Translations under genes and position numbers: made by a program | NCBI GenBank assembly: GCA_947168905.1 | Contig: CAMVNR010000004.1 | Location: 1-60,620 of the forward strand | Direction of reading: 5' to 3' | Length of the DNA: 60,620 nucleotides | Origin: an uncultured Lachnospiraceae bacterium | GTDB lineage: Bacteria > Bacillota > Clostridia > Lachnospirales > Lachnospiraceae | Notes under the pieces: model-generated | Told to the model about the DNA's origin: nothing | What the model saw: the letters and a program-made list of their open reading frames with translations, nothing else | The model's database searches: none | Shown: piece by piece, positions 1-7,738 of the stretch | Numbering within the stretch: the stretch's first letter is position 1 | Layout: every line of letters starts with the position of its first letter

Positions 1-394
1 TGGAGGGAATAAGTATCCGATATCAGGATCGGGAGGCGAGAAACGGAGGCGGGACAGAGCCGCACGTAAGCCATGTATTATCAAGCAGGCTGTCGAGTCG
101 TCCGATGGGGTGGAGCGACAAGACCTTGAAGCACCTGGTGCCGATACTGGCGTCGAGAAGTGGAGTGCAGCTTATAGAGAAAGCGGCGGACAAAACGATA
201 CCCGAGATTGTGTTAAGCGCGGCGAAAGTCATGACGGGGAGGAAACTCCCGAATCTAAGGAGAGCCCCGGCGATCGTAGCACCGGATAGCCGGTATAGGA
301 CAGAAGTGATCAATAACGGACAGCTGAACCAGCTGTACCGGACAATCAGAGGTTTGAGCAGGTAATCACAAAAATCCTACAACAACTTGACACC
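1..394 (+). mobile_element. Right end of an ISLre2-family insertion sequence (truncated by window edge)
   Basis: The first bases encode the C-terminus of an ISLre2/UPF0236-type transposase. About 20 bases after its stop comes CTACAACAACTTGACACC (about 379-394 for its main part), which resembles the terminal inverted repeat of this IS group, where the element begins with a sequence like TGTCAAGTTGTTG. The outer boundary is placed near 394 from that motif and could be off by several bases. The left end and any target duplication lie outside the window. The next promoter starts only about 20 bases further on, so the element sits directly upstream of the 640-2406 gene. Confidence 0.75.
3..365 (+). 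CDS. ISLre2-family (UPF0236) transposase, C-terminal fragment
   Basis: The reading frame is open from the window edge to the TAA at 363-365, so this is the 3' part of a longer gene. The peptide contains HVSHVLSSRLSSRPMGW, which matches the conserved C-terminal block of ISLre2-type transposases (HVSHVLSSRMSSRPMGW in relatives), followed by a low-complexity tail ending in TIRGLSR. The internal ATG at 105 is not the real start, because the conserved block begins upstream of it. Whether the complete element is intact cannot be judged here. Known: ISLre2 transposases act in the cytoplasm on their own IS ends. Inferred: this copy is mobile or recently mobile. Confidence 0.78.
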   Translation, partial: EGISIRYQDREARNGGGTEPHVSHVLSSRLSSRPMGWSDKTLKHLVPILASRSGVQLIEKAADKTIPEIVLSAAKVMTGRKLPNLRRAPAIVAPDSRYRTEVINNGQLNQLYRTIRGLSR

Positions 395-414
395 GACTCA
401 TAGAAGATAATATC

Positions 415-442
415 TTGCATTATTCCAGAACTATGTTATAAT
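415..442 (+). promoter_or_regulatory. Sigma-A-type promoter upstream of the 640-2406 gene
   Basis: TTGCAT at 415-420 and a perfect TATAAT at 437-442 are separated by 16 bases. The promoter lies just outside the IS end, and the leader to the ATG at 640 would be about 190 bases. No other convincing promoter was seen between 395 and 639. Confidence 0.55.
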
Positions 443-639
443 AAATCCAAAGTGCAGCAAAAAAATCTGCTGTAATCACGGCTGTCAAAATCGGATTTGT
501 TCGGTGCTCGTTTCTTGTTTATGCTTACAGGTTTCATCCGGATAGGAAGTTCCGGAGATTCCTGTAATCTTCAGGAAATCTGCAGCATCTGGATCTCGGT
601 TTCGAAAAAAATCAAACGAGAGGAGAAACGAAGCAAAGT

Positions 640-2406
640 ATGGAAAAATTCAAAAATTTCAAACTCGCGTCCCTGGTCTATGCCTACTATCTTGACGGCA
701 AAACCGAAGAACAGCTTCAGGCGGACATCGACTTCTATCAGACCTATATGCCCCTCAACAAGGCGTATATCGAGAATCACCGTGGCCTGGTGGAAATCCC
801 GGATGAGCAGCTTCAGATGGTAAAGCGCGTATTCCAGCGCAATGGTATCGAGACCTCCGGCTGCATTACAACGACACAGCTTGTCGGCGAAAGAAAGCCC
901 TCGATCTTTGATACTCCCTGCTTCACGGATCCCGCGCACCGCGCAAAGCTTGTGGAATGCGTTGAGACCGCTGCAAGGAACTTCGATGAAATCATTTTCG
1001 ACGACTACTTCTTCTCTGCCTGCCGCTGCGAAATGTGCATCAAGGCAAAGGGCAAAATGAGCTGGAAAGAATACAAGCTGAAAGCAGCCAAGGAAGTCTC
1101 CCAGCTGGTAGTCGATGCCGCGAAGAAGGTCAACCCGAAGGTCAATTTCATCATTAAATATCCGAACTGGTATGAATCTTATCAGGAATGCGGCTACAAT
1201 CCGAAGGATCAGGCTGAAATCTTCGACATGATCTACACCGGCACCGAGTCCCGCAACTCGAACTACAGCGGCCAGCATCTGCAGCGCTATCTTTCGTACT
1301 CGCTGATCCGCTGGCTCGAGAATGTCGCTCCGGGCAGAAACGGCGGCGGCTGGATCGACCTCGGCGGTTCCCAGGGCAACCTTTCCGTGCTTCTTGAGCA
1401 GGCGGAACTCACCTACTTCGCAAAAGCGCGCGAACTGATGCTCTTCAACTTCCAGTCTTATCTGCATCATCCGTCGGCTGGCGCTCTGGGCATCGACCTG
1501 CAGCGTGTAGACAAGATCATGGGCATGGTCGGCAATCCGATCGGTATCTCGACCTACGAGCCGTATGATTCCGACGGTGAAGACCAGCTGATCAACTACA
1601 TCGGCCAGATGGGTATTCCGCTTGAGCCGGTTCCGTATTTCGATGACAAGGCTGACACGATCTTCCTGACACAGAATTCCGCTGAGGATCCGGACGTTGT
1701 CGAAAAGCTGAAAGCATTCGTTGAAAAAGGCGGCTGCGCGATCGTTACCTCCGGATTCATGGAGAAGACCATCGACAAGGGCTTCTCGGATATGACCTCT
1801 GTCCGTCCGACCAACCGCAAGGTGACCGGCACCAAGTATCAGTGCTGCAACCTGTATCATGGCACGCATGATTTCGCGATCAGCGACGAGCCCGCAACCT
1901 TCACCAAGATGGAGCACAAGAACAACGCGACCTGGTATGATGTACTGCTTCACCTGAATGACAACTCGACCGCAATCCTGACAGACGACGATTACGGCAA
2001 GGGCATCGTGAATATTCTGAATATTCCGGATAACTTCGGCGACCTTTACAAGCTCCCGAGGGAAGTTCAGACCCAGATCGCTCAGGACTTCGCACGGAAG
2101 GGCAAGGTTTATCTGTCGGCGAAGCCGCAGTTCAACTTCTTCCTGTATGACAACGATACTTTCGGCGTCTACAACCACTCCGAGTACAAGACCCCGATCG
2201 AAATCATCATCCGCAGCGATGAATACATCGGCTTCGAAAACATCGAGAACGGCATGCGCATCACCGAGCCAGTCCGCGTTATTGCACCGCCGCGCCGTCA
2301 CGGTGATTCGGCAAGCTCACGCGTGGAACCGACCGAGAGAGTCTACAACCTTCCGATGTGGGGCGGCGGATACGCATTCTTCCGTCTCTTAAAGAAGGGC
2401 GAATAA
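640..2406 (+). CDS. Putative glycosidase-like TIM-barrel protein (function unknown)
   Basis: This 588-residue protein has no signal peptide or membrane segments, so it is probably cytoplasmic. The first two thirds look like an alpha/beta barrel. Around residues 118-133 there is an acidic and cysteine-rich motif (IIFDDYFFSACRCEMC), of the kind seen at the end of a barrel strand in uncharacterised glycoside hydrolase-like proteins. Around residues 365-380 (EKGGCAIVTSGFMEK) it resembles the class I amidotransferase-like fold used as the trimerisation domain of GH42 beta-galactosidases. A polysaccharide-related role is inferred from that layout, not from a clear family match. The start at 640 has GAGGAG about 13 bases upstream. 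A terminator at 2565-2598 follows, so it is probably transcribed alone. Confidence 0.6.
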   Translation: MEKFKNFKLASLVYAYYLDGKTEEQLQADIDFYQTYMPLNKAYIENHRGLVEIPDEQLQMVKRVFQRNGIETSGCITTTQLVGERKPSIFDTPCFTDPAHRAKLVECVETAARNFDEIIFDDYFFSACRCEMCIKAKGKMSWKEYKLKAAKEVSQLVVDAAKKVNPKVNFIIKYPNWYESYQECGYNPKDQAEIFDMIYTGTESRNSNYSGQHLQRYLSYSLIRWLENVAPGRNGGGWIDLGGSQGNLSVLLEQAELTYFAKARELMLFNFQSYLHHPSAGALGIDLQRVDKIMGMVGNPIGISTYEPYDSDGEDQLINYIGQMGIPLEPVPYFDDKADTIFLTQNSAEDPDVVEKLKAFVEKGGCAIVTSGFMEKTIDKGFSDMTSVRPTNRKVTGTKYQCCNLYHGTHDFAISDEPATFTKMEHKNNATWYDVLLHLNDNSTAILTDDDYGKGIVNILNIPDNFGDLYKLPREVQTQIAQDFARKGKVYLSAKPQFNFFLYDNDTFGVYNHSEYKTPIEIIIRSDEYIGFENIENGMRITEPVRVIAPPRRHGDSASSRVEPTERVYNLPMWGGGYAFFRLLKKGE

Positions 2407-2410
2407 TCCC

Positions 2411-2452
2411 GGCGAAACTCGCCTGCGAAAAGGCGGAACTCGCCTGCGAGAT
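2411..2452 (+). repeat. 21-bp direct repeat, two copies, each internally palindromic
   Basis: Units at 2411-2431 and 2432-2452 differ at 4 of 21 positions. Each contains GGCG(A/G)AACTCGCC, whose GGCG/CGCC ends can pair. The repeat starts a few bases after the stop codon of the 640-2406 gene. Confidence 0.6.
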
Positions 2453-2456
2453 GGGT

Positions 2457-2498
2457 GTGTTTCCTTCGTCATAACTCCGAATACTCCTCAGGAAACAC
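2457..2498. other. Imperfect inverted repeat in the intergenic region
   Basis: GTGTTTCCT at 2457-2465 pairs with AGGAAACAC at 2490-2498 around a 24-base loop. There is no T-run, so it is not an intrinsic terminator. Together with the flanking repeats it makes the 216-base gap at 2407-2622 unusually structured. Confidence 0.4.
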
Positions 2499-2564
2499 CC
2501 CATTACCCTCGGCTCGGGGCTGTTTCTCCGGAAACGGGCCTCACTCCGAATGGTTAAGGGTTTT

Positions 2565-2598
2565 CAGCGTCTGTCTCCTGCAGACAGACGCTGTTTTA
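2565..2598 (+). terminator. Intrinsic terminator between the 640-2406 and FAD oxidoreductase genes
   Basis: A 12-bp perfect stem, CAGCGTCTGTCT at 2565-2576 and AGACAGACGCTG at 2582-2593, has a 5-base loop and is followed by TTTT. It ends 25 bases before the ATG of the next gene, so it could also act as an attenuator for that gene. Confidence 0.75.
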
Positions 2599-2622
2599 CT
2601 GTTTACATAAAGAGGTATTTGT

Positions 2623-3993
2623 ATGAATTACGATGTGATTATTATCGGCGCCGGTCCCGGCGGAATTTTCAGCGCCTACGAGCTTCTCGAAAAAGCACCT
2701 GAGCTTTCGATCGCGGTCTTCGAATCGGGACATCCCCTTTCGAAGCGCCGCTGCCCGATTGACGGCGACAAGATTAAATCCTGCATCAACTGCAAAACCT
2801 GCTCAATTATGAGCGGTTTCGGCGGCGCAGGCGCATTTTCCGACGGAAAGTACAACATTACCAACGATTTCGGCGGAACGCTGTATGAATATATCGGCAA
2901 AGAAAAGGCGCTGTCGCTGATGCATTATGTCGATGAGATCAACCTGAAATACGGCGGAGAAGGCACGAAGCTGTACTCGACTGCCGGCTCGCGCTTCAAA
3001 CGGGAGTGCATTCAGCACGATCTGCATCTTCTGGACGCCTCGGTCCGGCATCTGGGCACCGATATTAATTACGTCGTCCTGCAGAATCTCTATGAAAAGC
3101 TGAAAGACCAGGTGGAGTTCTTCTTTGATACGCCTGTAGAACATATCCATGTGCAGCAGGAGGGATACGAGATCGTCAGCGATGCGGGGGTCTTCACCTG
3201 CCGTTACTGTGTTGTCTCGGTCGGCCGCTCCGGCTCCAAATGGATGGAACAGGTCTGCAAGGATCTCTCGATTCCGACAAAGTCCAACCGTGTCGATCTC
3301 GGGGTCCGCGTCGAGCTTCCCGCAGAAGTCTTCTCACATCTGACGGACGAACTGTATGAGAGCAAAATTGTTTACCGCACGCAGAAGTATGGTGACCTTG
3401 TCCGCACCTTCTGTATGAATCCGAAAGGCGCCGTCGTCAACGAGAACACCAACGGGATCATTACCGTCAACGGCCACAGCTACGAGGATCCGGAAAAGCA
3501 GACGCAGAATACGAATTTCGCACTTCTTGTCGCCAAGCACTTTTCCGAGCCCTTCAAGGATTCCAACGGATACGGCGAATCGATTGCCCGGCTTTCCAAC
3601 ATGCTCGGCGGCGGCGTGATTGTGCAGCGATTCGGCGACCTGATCCGCGGCCGGCGCTCCAACCACGACCGGATCGAAGGCGCGTTCATCACTCCAACCT
3701 TAAAAGCGACGCCCGGAGACCTCTCGCTGGTCCTTCCGAAGCGCATTCTCGACGGTATCATTGAAATGATTTATGCACTCGACAAGATCGCGCCCGGAAC
3801 CGCCAACGACGATACGCTTCTCTACGGCGTCGAAGTCAAGTTCTACAACATGGAAGTTGCGGTTGACGAGCACCTGGAATCCTGTTATCCCGGCCTCTAC
3901 ATCATCGGCGACGGCTCCGGAATCACACACTCCCTGTCGCACGCCTCCGCAAGCGGCATTCATGTGGCAAGGAGAATTGCAAAGCTCACATAA
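2623..3993 (+). CDS. FAD-dependent oxidoreductase (COG2509-type uncharacterised dehydrogenase)
   Basis: This 456-residue soluble flavoprotein starts with a Rossmann dinucleotide motif, DVIIIGAGPGGIFSAYE, with GAGPGG at residues 9-14. It is followed by a glutamate-ended second strand (AVFESG). A cysteine cluster at about residues 43-63 (CPID...CINCKTC) and the following GFGGAGAFSDGK stretch are typical of this uncharacterised dehydrogenase family. The C-terminal block GDGSGITHSLSHASASG closes the FAD site. The length is normal for the family. The substrate is not known. AAAGAGG lies about 8 bases before the ATG. A 164-base gap with no clear gene separates it from the radical SAM gene. Confidence 0.82.
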   Translation: MNYDVIIIGAGPGGIFSAYELLEKAPELSIAVFESGHPLSKRRCPIDGDKIKSCINCKTCSIMSGFGGAGAFSDGKYNITNDFGGTLYEYIGKEKALSLMHYVDEINLKYGGEGTKLYSTAGSRFKRECIQHDLHLLDASVRHLGTDINYVVLQNLYEKLKDQVEFFFDTPVEHIHVQQEGYEIVSDAGVFTCRYCVVSVGRSGSKWMEQVCKDLSIPTKSNRVDLGVRVELPAEVFSHLTDELYESKIVYRTQKYGDLVRTFCMNPKGAVVNENTNGIITVNGHSYEDPEKQTQNTNFALLVAKHFSEPFKDSNGYGESIARLSNMLGGGVIVQRFGDLIRGRRSNHDRIEGAFITPTLKATPGDLSLVLPKRILDGIIEMIYALDKIAPGTANDDTLLYGVEVKFYNMEVAVDEHLESCYPGLYIIGDGSGITHSLSHASASGIHVARRIAKLT

Positions 3994-4157
3994 TACTGCT
4001 CATAAAGCGCTGCTGACATGTCTCGGCGCTGCAAGCGGTGTGTTTCATTCCGGACATGACTATCGCCGCAGGACTATTCATCCTCTCTTCGTTCACCCGG
4101 ATGATCCGCTGCGGGTCCGCCGGTTTTATCTGCGCAAAGAGCTGCAGGAGGCATGAG

Positions 4158-5192
4158 ATGACGAGTAATATTCCATTGACACTGGCGGTCGATATGCACG
4201 GCTGTCCGAATCGGTGCCTGCACTGCTGGCTTTCTCATATGCCGAACCGGGTTATGGAGCCCAGCGCGGACGAATGGATCGTCGGCCTGTTCAAGCCTTA
4301 TTTTAAGAAGATCGAATATTTCAGCTGGCTTCGTGAACCGGACTTTTGCCGGAATTACCGGGAGCGCTGGGAGAGGGATAAAATTCTTTCCGTGAATGCC
4401 GTCCCGCCCCGTTTCGAGCTGGGCAGTTTCTGGCGTCTTGTCCGTGATCCGGACTATGCAGCCTTCCTGAAAGAAGTCGGCGTTAACTGTGTACAGCTGA
4501 CATTCTTTGGCATGGAAGAAACCACCGACCGCTACGTGGGACGTAAAGGCGCTTTTCGGGAGCTTTTGGACGCGACAGAAATACTGCTTGCCCATGAGAT
4601 CAGTCCCAGATGGCAGGCATTCATCAATGAAGAAAATGCAATAGAACTCACCAAACTCCTCCGGCTGTCTGAAGAAATGGCGCTTCCCAGCCGCTGTGAA
4701 GCTTTCGGCGGCGTTTTTCGCTTTTTTGTTCACCCCGGCACCTGTGACGGAGAAAACCGGAAGCTGTATTCGATCCGCATCAATAAGGACCATATTCCAA
4801 AAGAGCTGATTCCACATTTCCTGAACTACGAAGAACTGCGTCCGGAGCGGGAATGGTGTGCAGAATGGAAAAATGAACCTTCTCATGTGGTTCCGCACAA
4901 CAGCGGCAGTATTGTTCTCTATGTGGCAAACAATTATGACCTGTTTTTCAATTTTACCCATATGCGTCCGGAATGGAGGATCGGAAACCTGAAGACGGAT
5001 CCGATAGAAGAGCTAATACGCAGGGTTTCGGAAGAAGATATTCCGGCACTGAGAGAGGCCCGGATTATCACACTCGGCGAATTGGTCAACAAATACGGAG
5101 ATCCTTCTTCTGAAAAAGCTTTTGAAAAAGAGGATCTTCAGATGTATCTTCTGAATACCCATTTGGAGAAATTGAATGAGAACCGAGCATGA
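4158..5192 (+). CDS. Radical SAM domain protein of unknown substrate
   Basis: The 344-residue product carries the radical SAM [4Fe-4S] motif CX3CX2C near its N-terminus (GCPNRCLHCW, Cys16, Cys20, Cys23). The family uses this cluster to cleave S-adenosylmethionine and start radical chemistry. No C-terminal SPASM-type cysteine cluster is visible, so auxiliary clusters are unlikely. An upstream in-frame ATG at 4038 exists, but the ATG at 4158 has a strong GGAGG seven bases upstream and leaves the cluster at the usual distance from the start. The gene overlaps the next one by 17 bases, which implies co-translation with the ANT(6)-like protein. These two genes appear more AT-rich than their neighbours, which may mean horizontal origin. 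The substrate and product are unknown. Confidence 0.85.
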   Translation: MTSNIPLTLAVDMHGCPNRCLHCWLSHMPNRVMEPSADEWIVGLFKPYFKKIEYFSWLREPDFCRNYRERWERDKILSVNAVPPRFELGSFWRLVRDPDYAAFLKEVGVNCVQLTFFGMEETTDRYVGRKGAFRELLDATEILLAHEISPRWQAFINEENAIELTKLLRLSEEMALPSRCEAFGGVFRFFVHPGTCDGENRKLYSIRINKDHIPKELIPHFLNYEELRPEREWCAEWKNEPSHVVPHNSGSIVLYVANNYDLFFNFTHMRPEWRIGNLKTDPIEELIRRVSEEDIPALREARIITLGELVNKYGDPSSEKAFEKEDLQMYLLNTHLEKLNENRA

Positions 5193-6027
5193 AGTACTGC
5201 AAAATGTTTTGACTGCGGCTGAAAAAGACGAAAGGATAAGGGCTGTCATCAGGACCAATCTGCTTCCCAGAAGAAAGTATGATTACTATAACTTTATTTT
5301 TGTGGTTACGGATGTCGATCCGTTTGACGGCGATGTGTTTGAGAATTGTTTCGGGGAGCGCATTCTACTGTACCGCGGCGACAGAAATTATCCCGAGCTT
5401 TTTCCGAACAATACTAAAGCCCATCTGATGGTATTTCGTGACGGTATCACTATCGCCGTAAATATCATGGACAGAAATTCCTTTCTCGAAAGATACAACG
5501 GAGAACCGAATCATGAAAATGTCTGGATCGGCGATACCTATTTGAAACTCCTGGATAAAGACAGTATGCTTCCTGAGATCGAACGATTGGATGAAAAGCA
5601 GACGTGGTTCTCAGAAAGGCCATCGGAAGCAAGGTTTATCGAAACCTGCAATGAGTTTTGGTGGGTTATGAAGACATTTGCTGAATATACGTTAAGAAAA
5701 GAGCTGCCTTCCGCCATGTTTTACCTGAACATCGCGGTCCGGGATCTTTTGAACCAAATGATCCGCTGGCACCTTTTCCTCCGTGAAGGAAGCCCGGTTG
5801 ACATGGGCATCCTTGACTGCAATATTGAGAAACTGCTGGAAGAAGACCTGTTTCTGCTGTATAAAAAAACATATCCGCAGGCGGATTATGAAAAGATTTG
5901 GGAGGCATTTGACGCTGCAGCGAAGCTTTGGCATATGCTCGGAAACGACATTGCGTCACGATGCTGTTATTCATATCCCATAGAGACAGAAAAAAACATG
6001 CTGAACCTTATAAGGAATCTTTCATGA
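5176..6027 (+). CDS. ANT(6)/AadE-like nucleotidyltransferase-fold protein with degenerate active site
   Basis: The 283-residue protein follows the streptomycin 6-adenylyltransferase (AadE/ANT(6)) family from end to end: MRTEHEV...DERIRAVI at the start, LLDKDS in the middle, CNEFWWV around residues 163-169, and a helical C-terminal half. The catalytic parts are not conserved. The GSR loop is replaced (about residues 27-30, TNLL). The DYD metal pair becomes YYN (residues 37-39), and the third aspartate (LDLTLIP in active enzymes) becomes alanine 94 (IAVN). All three metal-binding carboxylates therefore seem lost, so adenylyl transfer to aminoglycosides is unlikely. It probably binds a ligand or partners with the overlapping radical SAM enzyme. 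It should not be read as a resistance gene. Confidence 0.75.
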   Translation: MRTEHEVLQNVLTAAEKDERIRAVIRTNLLPRRKYDYYNFIFVVTDVDPFDGDVFENCFGERILLYRGDRNYPELFPNNTKAHLMVFRDGITIAVNIMDRNSFLERYNGEPNHENVWIGDTYLKLLDKDSMLPEIERLDEKQTWFSERPSEARFIETCNEFWWVMKTFAEYTLRKELPSAMFYLNIAVRDLLNQMIRWHLFLREGSPVDMGILDCNIEKLLEEDLFLLYKKTYPQADYEKIWEAFDAAAKLWHMLGNDIASRCCYSYPIETEKNMLNLIRNLS

Positions 6028-6129
6028 TATTCTGGTGTGCTGAGCGGTCGTGCAGCGGCTTTTTTTGAATATAAAAGCCCGGCAGAACACAATAATAACC
6101 TCGAAAAAATATCTTAAAAGGAGAAAAAT

Positions 6130-6945
6130 ATGGCCATGAAAATTCCTCCGGTATCGGAGATTGCAAAAGACACTTACGTCATCAATGAGTTCGGTCTGAC
6201 GGCTATGTATCTTCTCGTCGGCTCCGAAAAGGCTCTGCTTCTGGACACGGGCTGCGGGCTCACAGACCTTCCGGCGCTTCTTGAAAAGCTCACGGACAAG
6301 CCGGTCATGGTCGCGCTGACACACGGACACCTGGATCACGTGGGCGGAATCGGACAGTTTGACGAGATTTATCTCCATCCCGCAGACTTTGAGATGGCAT
6401 CTGTCTGCAATACGGAAAGAATGCGCGGCTACGTCGAAAATCTCGGCAAAATGGGCAGCTATGAAGCCTTCGGGATTTCTCCGGAGATGATCATCGAGAC
6501 CGGAAAGCTTCCGGAGATGAAGCCGCTTCAGGACGGAGACATCATCGACCTCGGCGGAAGGACAGTGCAGGTTATCCATGTACCGGGGCACACCCCGGGC
6601 GGCCTCTGCTTTCTCGATGAATCGGTCCGGATCCTTTTCTCCGGAGATGCCTGCAACACGAACCTTCTCGCGCAGAATTCCCCGGTTTCGGAAACACGGC
6701 GCGCGCTTCAGTATCTCGAGACCTTCGCCGGCCGATATGACCGGATGTGGAACGGACATGTCGGATACGCCGGCAATTTCCTGACCTGCTGCCAGCCGAA
6801 AACCACGCTCTCAGATCTCCTGACGATCTGCGATAAGATTCTGGACGGCACCGCAGTGCCGAAGGAATTCCCCTTCCTCGGCAGGACAATGTGCGCTTAT
6901 GAGTACGGCGTCTCCAGGATTTCCTATAATCCGGAAAATCTGTAA
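6130..6945 (+). CDS. Metallo-beta-lactamase-fold hydrolase
   Basis: The 271-residue protein has the MBL signature HXHXDH as THGHLDHVGG (about residues 74-83), plus later metal ligands in VPGHTPGG and FSGDACN. This places it with glyoxalase II-like and related thioester or lactone hydrolases that bind two metal ions. There is no signal peptide, so it acts in the cytoplasm. AAGGAG lies eight bases before the ATG. The Nudix gene starts 14 bases after its stop, so the two are probably co-transcribed. The substrate cannot be read from the sequence; the family is too broad for a specific call. Confidence 0.85.
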   Translation: MAMKIPPVSEIAKDTYVINEFGLTAMYLLVGSEKALLLDTGCGLTDLPALLEKLTDKPVMVALTHGHLDHVGGIGQFDEIYLHPADFEMASVCNTERMRGYVENLGKMGSYEAFGISPEMIIETGKLPEMKPLQDGDIIDLGGRTVQVIHVPGHTPGGLCFLDESVRILFSGDACNTNLLAQNSPVSETRRALQYLETFAGRYDRMWNGHVGYAGNFLTCCQPKTTLSDLLTICDKILDGTAVPKEFPFLGRTMCAYEYGVSRISYNPENL

Positions 6946-6959
6946 AGGAATCAACTTCC

Positions 6960-7424
6960 ATGCAAAGAACTGAACCTGCGATTTTTACCAATATGTGCAT
7001 GATCGAAAACGACCGGGGAGAAGTGCTTGTCGAAAACCGTGTCGATCCCAGCTGGAAAGGGCTTACCTTTCCGGGCGGTCATGTTGAACATGATGAGTCT
7101 TTTGTCCGTTCCGCCATCCGGGAGGTTTTCGAAGAAACCGGCCTCACGATTACAAATCTGAAACTCTGCGGTATCCGCCAGTGGACGAGTCCGGAGGAAG
7201 GCTTTCGCTATTTCGTCGTCCTCTACAAAACCAACTGCTTTCAGGGGGAGCTTCACGGATCCGAAGAGGGGGAAGTGTTCTGGATCAAAAAAGACGAACT
7301 GAAAAGCCGTCCGGACGTCGTTCCGAACTTCCATGAGATTTTCAGCATTTTCGAAAATGAAGAACTCTCGGAAAACCACAGCTTCCGTGATGCACACGGA
7401 AACTGGGTCTATGAGAATCTGTAA
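6960..7424 (+). CDS. Nudix hydrolase (MutT-like, 8-oxo-dGTP diphosphatase type)
   Basis: The 154-residue product has a complete Nudix box, GX5EX7REXXEEXG, read as GGHVEHDESFVRSAIREVFE followed by ETGL. The box carries the magnesium-binding glutamates that hydrolyse nucleoside diphosphates linked to another moiety. Firmicute relatives with this N-terminal layout are usually annotated as 8-oxo-dGTP diphosphatases, but substrate assignment inside the family is unreliable. It follows the MBL hydrolase gene by 14 bases with AAAGGA in front of the ATG, and a terminator follows at 7446-7488. Confidence 0.85.
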   Translation: MQRTEPAIFTNMCMIENDRGEVLVENRVDPSWKGLTFPGGHVEHDESFVRSAIREVFEETGLTITNLKLCGIRQWTSPEEGFRYFVVLYKTNCFQGELHGSEEGEVFWIKKDELKSRPDVVPNFHEIFSIFENEELSENHSFRDAHGNWVYENL

Positions 7425-7445
7425 AACACAAACAATCATCCTGAA

Positions 7446-7488
7446 AAAAGTCCCGAGAAGACGCAGTGCGAACCTCACGGGACTTTTC
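7446..7488 (+). terminator. Intrinsic terminator after the Nudix gene
   Basis: AAAAGTCCCG at 7446-7455 pairs with CGGGACTTTT at 7478-7487. The loop is 22 bases long. The A/T ends of the stem supply the U-tract, and the stop codon is 22 bases upstream. Confidence 0.65.
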
Positions 7489-7538
7489 TGAATTTATCGT
7501 TATACAATATTATTAGTATATATTTCGGTAATCTTTCA

Positions 7539-7567
7539 TTGACATATCACGCCTGCAGTGATATACT
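7539..7567 (+). promoter_or_regulatory. Strong sigma-A promoter for the 7739-11486 membrane operon
   Basis: TTGACA at 7539-7544 and TATACT at 7562-7567 are separated by exactly 17 bases. The implied transcript begins near 7574 and has a leader of about 165 bases before the ATG at 7739. The 7425-7738 gap holds only the terminator, this promoter and the leader. The leader contains a weak GGAAGC/GCTTCC pairing, but I recognise no known riboswitch in it. Confidence 0.72.
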
Positions 7568-7738
7568 CTCAGAAAAAGAACTGCCTTCTTCGGAATTTTT
7601 CCAAACCAGGTCGGAAGCTTTCCATATCGTAAATAAAACGGCTTCCAAAAAAAAACCCGCCCGTACCCGGGGAAAGAAAAATACGGCCGGAGAGTTCTGG
7701 AAAACAACAAGTACGAATCGATCGGGAGGAAAAACTCG

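Noticed and set aside
571-2301. Long open frame of 576 codons on the minus strand
   Set aside because: It lies wholly inside the 640-2406 gene in antisense, has no ribosome site at a sensible start and no recognisable domain. The sense protein has the coherent composition and a promoter.
3994-4157. Possible remnant coding sequence upstream of the radical SAM gene
   Set aside because: Frames here are open but show no recognisable domain or ribosome site. They appear to be read-through from the neighbouring genes.
6039-6066. GCTG/CAGC hairpin followed by T7 after the ANT(6)-like gene
   Set aside because: The stem is only four base pairs with a 10-base loop, too weak to call a terminator with confidence, although the T-run is good.
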